11,955 nucleotides of DNA from JAAYBY01 sp964465385 (GTDB lineage: Bacteria; Bacillota; Clostridia; Saccharofermentanales; UBA5734). A program made the position numbers and the translations under genes. The DNA lies in the NCBI GenBank assembly GCA_964465385.1, contig CAYXIM010000061.1, positions 1 through 11,955 of the forward strand, written 5' to 3'. This document shows positions 6,490 to 11,955 of the stretch, in pieces. The stretch's first letter is position 1; every line of letters starts with the position of its first letter. The notes under the pieces were generated by a model. It saw only the letters and a list, made by a program, of their open reading frames with translations, searched no databases and was not told the origin of the DNA.

Positions 6490-6915
6490 TCAATCGATCC
6501 TTTCCACTTTCATGAGCGGCTGGCCGTACTCAACCCGGTCGCCATTGGAAACATACAGGGCCGAGATGCGGCCTGACAGCTGGCAGGTCACGTCGTTCAT
6601 CAGCTTCATGGCCTCGATGATGCACACGGTTTGCCCGGCTTGCACCAGGCTGCCCACCGACACATAGGGGTCCGCTTCAGGTGACGGGGCGGCATAAAAA
6701 ACACCCACAATCGGTGCCGTGATCACGCGTTCACGGTCGTCGTCCCGGGCCCGGGCGTCGGGTGCCTGGCTTTGGGCCTCCAGGTCCGCGGGATCAGCCG
6801 GGTCCGGCCGCCCCCGTTCCAGGCGCAGGTAGCTCCCGTCCGCTTCTGTTTCCATCAGGGTGATGCCCTGCTGGCGCATGTGTTTCATGAGCTCAATGAC
6901 GTCATCCCGGTTCAT
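6490..6915 (-). CDS. accB: Biotin carboxyl carrier protein of acetyl-CoA carboxylase
   Basis: AccB carries the biotin that shuttles carboxyl groups between AccC and AccDA. In 141 residues it shows a short N-terminal helix-forming region (1-33), a charged Pro/Ala/Asp linker (about 35-64), and a C-terminal biotinyl domain. The biotinylation motif is EAMKLMN with Lys104 as the biotin attachment site, and the domain has the usual PYVSVGSLVQAGQ and SNGDRVEYGQPLM segments. The ATG lies 14 bases inside the end of fabF, with an AAGGTG-type ribosome site, and the stop directly abuts the fabZ start. The linker is more acidic than the Ala/Pro-rich linker of many AccB proteins. Confidence 0.97.
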   Translation of the reverse strand: MNRDDVIELMKHMRQQGITLMETEADGSYLRLERGRPDPADPADLEAQSQAPDARARDDDRERVITAPIVGVFYAAPSPEADPYVSVGSLVQAGQTVCIIEAMKLMNDVTCQLSGRISALYVSNGDRVEYGQPLMKVERID

Positions 6916-8182
6916 GGTCTTTCACCTTTCTCAAGCACAAGCTGGCGTTGTGGCCGCCGAAGCCCAGGGCATTGCTGAGGGCCGCCTGCACCACCTGCTG
7001 CCTGGCCTGCCTGGGGACATAGTCCAGGTCACAGTCGGGGTCGGATACCTCAAGCCCGGCCGTGGGCGGAATCAGCGACCGGTCCAGGGTCAGGGCGGTG
7101 GCAATGGCCTCAACGGCACCAGCGGCACCCAGCAGGTGGCCGGTCATGGACTTGTTTGAACTGACAGCCAGGCGGTCTGCGTCAGCTGCAAAGACGCTCC
7201 GGATGGCCCGTGTTTCGTAGGCGTCGTTCAAGGGGGTGCTGGTGCCATGGGCGTTGATGTAAGACACGTCAGCGGGTGAGAGCCCGGCTTCCGCCAGGGC
7301 CAGTGCCATGGCCCGGGCCGCCCCGGCACCATCCGGGTCCGGGCTGGTGATGTGGTAGGCATCGGCCGTTGACCCGTAGCCGGCGATTTCACACAGGATG
7401 CGGGCCCCGCGCCTTCGCGCGTTCGCCAGGCTTTCCAGGACCACCAGCCCGGCCCCTTCGCCGATGACAAAGCCGTCGCGGCGGCGGTCAAAGGGGATGG
7501 AGGCCGCCAGGGGGTCAGTGGCATGGCTGAGCGCCTTCATGTTGTCAAAACCCGCCAGGGCAATGGGCGTGATGGGTGCTTCTGCGCCACCGGCCAGGCA
7601 GGCATCCAGGTAACCATGCTTGATGGCCCGGAAGGCTTCACCGATGGCGTGGGCTCCGGAGGCGCAGGCGGTGGTGACACAGGTGCTGCTGCCTTTGACT
7701 GAAAAGCGCATGGAGACATGGCCGGCAGCCATGTTGGCGATCATCATGGGGATGAAAAGAGGAGACACGCGAGCGGGTCCGCCGTCCAGGTAGAGCTTGC
7801 GGTATTCGGTGGCCATGGTTTCGAGGCCACCCACGCCGCTGCCGATGGTGACGCCGACCCGGTAGGGGTCCAGGGTGGCAAGATCAAGCCCGCTGTCGAT
7901 CACCGCCTGCTCGGCCGCATAGACGGCAAACTGGCAGCAGCGGTCCATGCGCCTGGCTTCCTTGCGGTCTAAGAAAGACAAGGGATCAAAAGCCTGGACC
8001 TGACCGGCCAGGCTGACCCGCCCGGTCAGCAGCGGGTTTTCCGGCAGCGGGCTGATCCCCACCTGGCCGGCGGTCAGCTGCTGCCAGAAGCGTTCCACGC
8101 TCTGGCCGATGGGTGTCACCAGGCCGGCGCCTGTGATCACCACCCGGCGGGCGGCTTCTTGTGGTTTTTCTTTGTGTGCCAT
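6902..8182 (-). CDS. fabF: 3-oxoacyl-ACP synthase II FabF
   Basis: FabF condenses malonyl-ACP with acyl-ACP, the chain-elongation step. The thiolase-fold protein of 426 residues has the catalytic triad Cys173 (TTACASG), His312 (NAHGTST) and His349 (SMTGHLLGAAG), with the active-site Lys344 in SNKS and the C-terminal GFGGHNASL. Two starts are possible: GTG at 8185 (4-base overlap with the fabG stop, AGGAGG 9 bases upstream) or ATG at 8182 (TGATG arrangement, AGGAGG 12 bases upstream). I list the ATG. Either way it is translationally coupled to fabG, and its end overlaps accB by 14 bases. Confidence 0.97.
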   Translation of the reverse strand: MAHKEKPQEAARRVVITGAGLVTPIGQSVERFWQQLTAGQVGISPLPENPLLTGRVSLAGQVQAFDPLSFLDRKEARRMDRCCQFAVYAAEQAVIDSGLDLATLDPYRVGVTIGSGVGGLETMATEYRKLYLDGGPARVSPLFIPMMIANMAAGHVSMRFSVKGSSTCVTTACASGAHAIGEAFRAIKHGYLDACLAGGAEAPITPIALAGFDNMKALSHATDPLAASIPFDRRRDGFVIGEGAGLVVLESLANARRRGARILCEIAGYGSTADAYHITSPDPDGAGAARAMALALAEAGLSPADVSYINAHGTSTPLNDAYETRAIRSVFAADADRLAVSSNKSMTGHLLGAAGAVEAIATALTLDRSLIPPTAGLEVSDPDCDLDYVPRQARQQVVQAALSNALGFGGHNASLCLRKVKDHEPG

Positions 8183-8910
8183 CACAAGGACAACCCTCCT
8201 GATAATTCAATGACCTGACCGGTCAGGTAGCTGCTCTTTGTTGAAGCCAGGTAGCCAATCAGGTCAGCCACGTCCTGGGCCTGTCCGAAGCGGCCCAGGG
8301 CGATGGCCTCCAGGGCCTTTTGCCGGATGGCATCTGGCAAGGCCCGGGTCATGTCGGTTTCGATCCAGCCGGGAGCCACAGCGTTGACGGTGACCTGGCG
8401 TGAGGCCACTTCTTTGGCCAGGGTCCGGGTCAGGCCGATGACGCCTGCTTTTGCGGCCGCATAGTTGATCTGACCGGCGTTGCCGTAAAGAGCCGCCACT
8501 GACACCAGGTTGATGATACGGCCAGACCTGGCCTTGATCATGTCCCGGACAAAGGCCTGGCACATGAGAAAGGTGCCCGTCAGGTTGGCTTGAACCACCT
8601 GGCTGAACTGTTCCAACGGCATGCGAAGGCTGAGGCCATCGCGGTTCATGCCGGCATTGTTGACCAGAACAGCCACCGGCCCCAGCTGGTCGTGGACCAT
8701 CGCCTGCAGCTGCAGAATGCTTTTTTCGTCGGTCAGATCGACCGGGAAAGCCTGGGCCCGGACCCCCTGTTGCCGACAGCCCTTGACCACCTCGTGGGCC
8801 TTTTCTGCTTCTTGCCGGTAAGTCAGGGCCAGGTCAAAACCGTCCGCCGCCAGGCGCAGGGCCGTTGCCGCCCCAATGCCTCTGGAGGCGCCCGTGATCA
8901 ACGCCAACAT
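8182..8910 (-). CDS. fabG: 3-oxoacyl-ACP reductase FabG
   Basis: FabG reduces 3-ketoacyl-ACP with NADPH. The 242-residue short-chain dehydrogenase has the nucleotide-binding motif TGASRGIG (6-13), NNAG (84-87), Asn109, and the catalytic Ser137, Tyr150 and Lys154 (YAAAK), followed by the substrate-loop region APGWIETDMT and the C-terminal LTGQVIELSGG. Length and motifs are standard. It starts 2 bases after the fabK stop codon, with AGGAGG inside the end of fabK. In the usual Bacillota order fabD lies between fabK and fabG; here it does not. Confidence 0.97.
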   Translation of the reverse strand: MLALITGASRGIGAATALRLAADGFDLALTYRQEAEKAHEVVKGCRQQGVRAQAFPVDLTDEKSILQLQAMVHDQLGPVAVLVNNAGMNRDGLSLRMPLEQFSQVVQANLTGTFLMCQAFVRDMIKARSGRIINLVSVAALYGNAGQINYAAAKAGVIGLTRTLAKEVASRQVTVNAVAPGWIETDMTRALPDAIRQKALEAIALGRFGQAQDVADLIGYLASTKSSYLTGQVIELSGGLSL

Positions 8911-8912
8911 GT

Positions 8913-9872
8913 TTAGCCCCCTCCTTTCAAGCCGGGCACCTGGCTGATCAGCCGGTCGCCGGCCAGGCGGGCCGCTTCCTCAAAGAGTTCTTGGATCATG
9001 TCGGCCACCGCTTGGCGTTTGGTGACCAGGCCAGCGGCCTGACCGGCCATAAAAGACCCCTGTTCCAGGTCCCCATCTTCAACAGCCCGTTGCAAGGACC
9101 CCACCGTGAGCTCTTCAAGGGTTTCAAAACCTGCCCCTTGGTTTTCCAGCTGGATGAGCCGGCGTGCCAGGGGGTTTTTGAGGCTGCGGACCGGGTGGCC
9201 GCCGCGCCGGCCGGTGACCACTGTGTCGATGTCCCGGGCGGCCAGGATCTTTTCCTTGTACTGTTCGTGGACCTCGCACTCATCACAGACCAGGAAACGG
9301 GTGCCCAGTTGGACCCCGCTGGCCCCCAGCATCCAGACCGCCGCCAAGCCGCGGCCGTCGGCAATGCCGCCGGCTGCGATGACCGGGATGCGCACCGCAT
9401 CGACCACCTGGGGCAACAAGGCCAGGGTGGTCAGCTCGCCGATGTGACCGCCTGCTTCGGTGCCTTCGGTGATCACCGCATCGGCCCCCTGTTGTTCCAC
9501 CCGGCGTGCCTGGCCAACGGAGGCCACCACCGGTATGACAAAGAGACCTGCCTGCTTCCAGGCGGGCAGGAACTTGCCGGGTGACCCGGCTCCGGTGGTC
9601 ACCACGGGGACCGCTTCCTGGCAAACCACGTCTGCCAGCTGGTCAACCAGGGGGTTCATCAGCATGAGGTTGACCCCGAAGGTATGCGTGGTCAACTGCC
9701 GGGTTTTTTGAATTTCCTGGCGCAGCTGCTCGGGCCCCATGGAACCGGCTGCGATCAAGCCCAGGCCACCGGCGTTGGAGACGGCGGCGGCCAGCCGGGC
9801 CCTTCCGATCCAGGCCATGCCCCCTTGAAGGATGGGGTAGGTCAAAGACAAGCGTTCAGACAAAGTTATCAT
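8913..9872 (-). CDS. fabK: Enoyl-ACP reductase II FabK (FMN-dependent)
   Basis: FabK performs the last reduction of the elongation cycle using FMN and NAD(P)H. The 319-residue nitronate-monooxygenase-like TIM barrel has LQGGMAWIG (15-23), NAGGLGLIAAG (33-43), EGTEAGGHIGE (136-146, with the His143 equivalent of the catalytic His in streptococcal FabK) and VIAAGGIADGRG. Motif detail and the FASII context favour FabK over a generic nitronate monooxygenase. No fabI is visible; organisms relying on FabK are known to be poorly sensitive to triclosan. The start at 9872 has AGGAG 7 bases upstream. It lies 27 bases after fabH, in a gap where related genomes often carry acpP. Confidence 0.95.
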   Translation of the reverse strand: MITLSERLSLTYPILQGGMAWIGRARLAAAVSNAGGLGLIAAGSMGPEQLRQEIQKTRQLTTHTFGVNLMLMNPLVDQLADVVCQEAVPVVTTGAGSPGKFLPAWKQAGLFVIPVVASVGQARRVEQQGADAVITEGTEAGGHIGELTTLALLPQVVDAVRIPVIAAGGIADGRGLAAVWMLGASGVQLGTRFLVCDECEVHEQYKEKILAARDIDTVVTGRRGGHPVRSLKNPLARRLIQLENQGAGFETLEELTVGSLQRAVEDGDLEQGSFMAGQAAGLVTKRQAVADMIQELFEEAARLAGDRLISQVPGLKGGG

Positions 9873-9899
9873 AAAAAAACTCCTTTATACAGGCATGGG

Positions 9900-10895
9900 T
9901 TAGTAGCGTAAGACCGCCGCGCCATAGGTCAGCCCGGCCCCGAAACCGCACAAGGCGATCAATTGACCGCGGACCAGCTGGCCCGCCTGGATCAATTCAT
10001 CCAGGCAAAGCGGGATGCTGGCGGACGAGGTGTTGCCGTAGCGGGACAGGTTGGAGACCAGCCGCTGGGTGGACAGGCCCAGCCGCTTGGCTGCCGCTTC
10101 CACGATCCGCTGGTTGGCCTGGTGCGGGATGACAAAAGACAGATCCGCCAGCGCCACGCCGGCCTTGTCCGTTGCCTGCCGAACCGCATCAACCAGGACA
10201 CGCACGGCAAACTTGAAGACATCTGGCCCGTCCATACCCAGACCGGGCCCCTGGCCCTGGCCATATCGGTCCGGCCAGATGGCAGCCGGATCCAGAAAGG
10301 GGTGTTTGACTGGCAGGGCCCGGCTGACCAGGGCCCGGGCCTTGTCGCCTTCCGCACCCAGCACCGTTGCCAGCAAGGCCCCTTCGCCGCCCTGACGGGT
10401 GCACAAAACCGCACTGGCCCCGTCTCCGAACAGCACACAGGTGGCCCGGTCGGTGTAGTCGGTGATCTTGCTGACCGTTTCGCTGGCCACCAGCAAGATG
10501 GTGCGGATGTGTGGGTCCTGCAGGTAACGGGCGGCCAGGTCCAGGCCGTGGATGAAGCCGGTGCAGGCCGCATTGAGATCCAGGCAAAAAGCCCGGCTGG
10601 CACCCAGTTCTGCCTGGACGATACAGGCGGTCGATGGGAAATAGTAGTCGGGGGTGCAGGTGGTGACCAGGATGGCATCGATGGACGATCCTGTGAGGCC
10701 AGCCGCTTCAAGAGCTCTTTGAGCTGCCTGGACGGCCATGTACCAGGTGGGCTCCCCGCTGGTCAGCCGGCGTTCTGAGATACCGGTTCGGCTGGTGATC
10801 CAGTCGTCACTGGTGTCCACCTGCCGGGCCAGCATGGCGTTGGTCAGCTTGAGCTGGGGCAGGTATCGGCCTGTTCCAATCAGGTTGAGTTGCAT
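9900..10895 (-). CDS. fabH: 3-oxoacyl-ACP synthase III FabH
   Basis: FabH starts fatty-acid synthesis by condensing an acyl-CoA with malonyl-ACP. The 331-residue protein has the triad Cys111 (NAACTGF), His258 (IPHQAN) and Asn288 (YGNTSS), plus SRTGISERR near the N-terminus and the C-terminal GFGAGLTYGAAVLRY. The frame is open further upstream to a TTG at 10970, but that start falls inside the operator. The ATG at 10895 with GGGAG 7 bases upstream gives the standard N-terminus (MQLNLIGTGRYLP). It is the first gene of the minus-strand FASII operon and diverges from fabD. Confidence 0.97.
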   Translation of the reverse strand: MQLNLIGTGRYLPQLKLTNAMLARQVDTSDDWITSRTGISERRLTSGEPTWYMAVQAAQRALEAAGLTGSSIDAILVTTCTPDYYFPSTACIVQAELGASRAFCLDLNAACTGFIHGLDLAARYLQDPHIRTILLVASETVSKITDYTDRATCVLFGDGASAVLCTRQGGEGALLATVLGAEGDKARALVSRALPVKHPFLDPAAIWPDRYGQGQGPGLGMDGPDVFKFAVRVLVDAVRQATDKAGVALADLSFVIPHQANQRIVEAAAKRLGLSTQRLVSNLSRYGNTSSASIPLCLDELIQAGQLVRGQLIALCGFGAGLTYGAAVLRY

Positions 10896-10943
10896 GGTGT
10901 CTCTCCCTTGCCGCACGATCGCTTGATCTTGGCTGGTTTTTGC

Positions 10944-10970
10944 TTTATGCTGATCTTGTTTGATTATCAA
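10944..10970 (-). promoter_or_regulatory. Candidate promoter of the fabH operon
   Basis: On the minus strand TTGATA (10970-10965) could be a -35 and CATAAA (10949-10944) a -10, spaced 15 bases, shorter than ideal. The -35 lies within the first FabT-like box, which would suit repression. An alternative -10 is GATAAT (10968-10963) with no good -35. The exact start site cannot be decided by eye. Confidence 0.3.
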
Positions 10971-10971
10971 A
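10959..10971. promoter_or_regulatory. FabT-like operator, box 1
   Basis: TTTGATTATCAAA is a near-perfect palindrome. With flanks it matches 16 of 17 positions of the streptococcal FabT consensus as I recall it (ANTTTGATTATCAAATT). FabT is a MarR-family repressor of FASII genes that acts with acyl-ACP. Location between fabH and fabD fits that role. The regulator gene itself is not in the window. Confidence 0.8.
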
Positions 10972-10974
10972 TTG

Positions 10975-10987
10975 TTTGATGATCAAA
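10975..10987. promoter_or_regulatory. FabT-like operator, box 2
   Basis: TTTGATGATCAAA is a second copy of the palindrome, three bases from box 1 and centred 16 bp away from it. One central base differs from box 1. It abuts the likely -10 region of fabD, so a dimer bound here could block both divergent promoters. Confidence 0.75.
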
Positions 10988-10995
10988 TATAGAAT
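10988..10995 (+). promoter_or_regulatory. Candidate -10 region of the fabD promoter
   Basis: TATAGAAT on the plus strand lies 35 bases before the fabD ATG and directly after box 2. It contains two overlapping -10-like hexamers (TATAGA, TAGAAT). A clear -35 at the right spacing is not visible; that region falls within the operator boxes. Confidence 0.35.
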
Positions 10996-11030
10996 ACGGA
11001 TCTTCTTTCACTTTGTCAACGAGGTGTGTC

Positions 11031-11955
11031 ATGCTTGCTTTTGTTTTTTCAGGTCAGGGGTCTCAAAAAGAACAGATGGGCCAGGAGCTGGTCTGGGCCA
11101 GCCCGCCAGCCCGTCAGCTTTATGAAAAGACAGAACACCTCCTGGGTTATGCCGTACACGGCCTGTCAAACCGGGACCTTGCCCAATCCGTTTATGCCCA
11201 GCCAGCCATCGTCACCTTCGGCCTGGCCCTGTGGGACACGCTAAAAGCCCATTACCAAGAGCAGGCTGCCGGCCCCTGGCCAGCTGATCGCTGGGCCTAC
11301 GCTGGCTTTTCACTGGGTGAATACACGGCCCTGGCCGCCAGTGAGGTGCTGGCCTGGCCAGACCTGATCCGCCTGGTTCACAAGCGGGCCCAGTGGATGC
11401 AGGAGGCGGCCCAGCGGCAACCAGGTGCCATGGCAGCCGTGGTCGGGCTGGATCTTGAACAGCTGCGAGAGATCGTCCAGGAACCGGCCTGGCGGGGCCG
11501 GGTTTTCATCGCCAACGAGAACGCGCCGGGCCAGACCGTGTTATCGGGTGAGGCCGATCTGCTGCCGGCCTGCTGCGAGCGTTGCCTTCAAGCCGGGGCC
11601 AAACGGATCTTTCCCCTGGCCGTCCAGGGGGCCTGTCACACCCCCCTTATGCAGGAGGCGGCGGATCGCCTGCAGGATTACGCGCAAACCTTGACCTTCG
11701 AAAGGCCACGGGGCCTTCTGTTTAGCAACCTGACAGGCCAGCCGCTTGGTCCCAATTGGGATTGGCCGCAGCATTTGGCTCGACACCTGTGCCAGCCGGT
11801 GCGCTGGATCGACCAGGTGCGTGCCATGGCTGGCCACCAGGTCACCTGTTTTTATGAACTGGGGCCGGACCCCACCTTGTCTCGCCTGATCAAGCGTATC
11901 CATCCCCAGGCTGACACCCGCCTGCTTCAAGAAGCGGCTTCGGTGGCCCGTGCGG
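11031..11955 (+). CDS. fabD: Malonyl-CoA:ACP transacylase FabD (3' end beyond window)
   Basis: FabD moves malonyl from CoA to acyl-carrier protein, supplying FabH and FabF. The 308 visible codons cover nearly all of a normal FabD. Motifs are the N-terminal FSGQGSQ (6-12), nucleophile Ser94 in GFSLGEY (92-98), Arg119, catalytic His203 in GACHTPLM, and the QPVRW segment. The residue before the catalytic His is Cys rather than the common Phe of GAFHSPLM. The ATG has GAGG 6 bases upstream. It is the only plus-strand gene, diverging from fabH across the FabT-like boxes; in most related clusters fabD is inside the fabH operon. No stop codon is reached, so genes downstream are unseen. Confidence 0.96.
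   Translation, partial: MLAFVFSGQGSQKEQMGQELVWASPPARQLYEKTEHLLGYAVHGLSNRDLAQSVYAQPAIVTFGLALWDTLKAHYQEQAAGPWPADRWAYAGFSLGEYTALAASEVLAWPDLIRLVHKRAQWMQEAAQRQPGAMAAVVGLDLEQLREIVQEPAWRGRVFIANENAPGQTVLSGEADLLPACCERCLQAGAKRIFPLAVQGACHTPLMQEAADRLQDYAQTLTFERPRGLLFSNLTGQPLGPNWDWPQHLARHLCQPVRWIDQVRAMAGHQVTCFYELGPDPTLSRLIKRIHPQADTRLLQEAASVARA

Noticed and set aside
9963..10778. Long plus-strand open frame (271 codons) opposite fabH
   Set aside because: It is a GC-driven antisense shadow of fabH; the fabH frame has all catalytic motifs, and the antisense protein shows no recognisable domain.
10896..10970. Longer FabH starting at TTG 10970
   Set aside because: The start would lie inside the operator, adds 25 residues not typical of FabH, and lacks a ribosome site; the ATG at 10895 has one.

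Overview
The window is a chromosomal stretch from a Gram-positive-type (Bacillota-like) bacterium of fairly high GC content, and almost all of it is housekeeping metabolism. The evidence is a clustered type II fatty-acid synthesis (FASII) locus that uses the FMN enoyl reductase FabK, FabT-type TTTGATnATCAAA palindromes, an ECF-type thiamine S-component (ThiT) under a TPP riboswitch, and strong Shine-Dalgarno sites. A 10-base N run at 6347-6356 shows that this is a scaffold, probably from a metagenome. I cannot name the genus.

From left to right, almost everything lies on the minus strand. First is the 5' part of pyrG (CTP synthase), cut by the window edge. Next is thiT, with its own promoter, TPP riboswitch, attenuator and strong intrinsic terminator. 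Then comes an M24-family Xaa-Pro aminopeptidase (pepP-like). The remainder is a FASII operon transcribed right to left: fabH, fabK, fabG, fabF, accB, fabZ, accC and a fused accD-accA gene. On the plus strand, diverging from fabH, is fabD, cut by the right edge. The fabH/fabD intergenic region carries two adjacent FabT-like operators.

The genes cover most of fatty-acid initiation and elongation. AccB, AccC and the fused AccDA make malonyl-CoA, and FabD loads malonyl onto ACP. FabH starts chains and FabF extends them. FabG, FabZ and FabK carry out reduction, dehydration and reduction. An acyl-carrier-protein gene and the fabT regulator gene are not in the window, although in related Bacillota they sit in this cluster. 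Genes from fabG to accDA are spaced by a few bases or overlap, which suggests translational coupling.

The main anomaly is inside fabZ. Its N-terminal 44 codons and its C-terminal 96 codons are separated by the N run plus about 137 bp that encode a fragment of a phage terminase large subunit. Deleting the insert with a 3-base overlap restores a canonical FabZ exactly, and the phage and fabZ sequences share a stretch of about 21 bp at the junction. An assembly chimera is the most likely explanation. I see no undescribed biological system here. The most interesting real signals are regulatory: the double FabT operator between divergent fabH and fabD, the legible TPP attenuator, and promoters packed into neighbouring gene ends and terminators.
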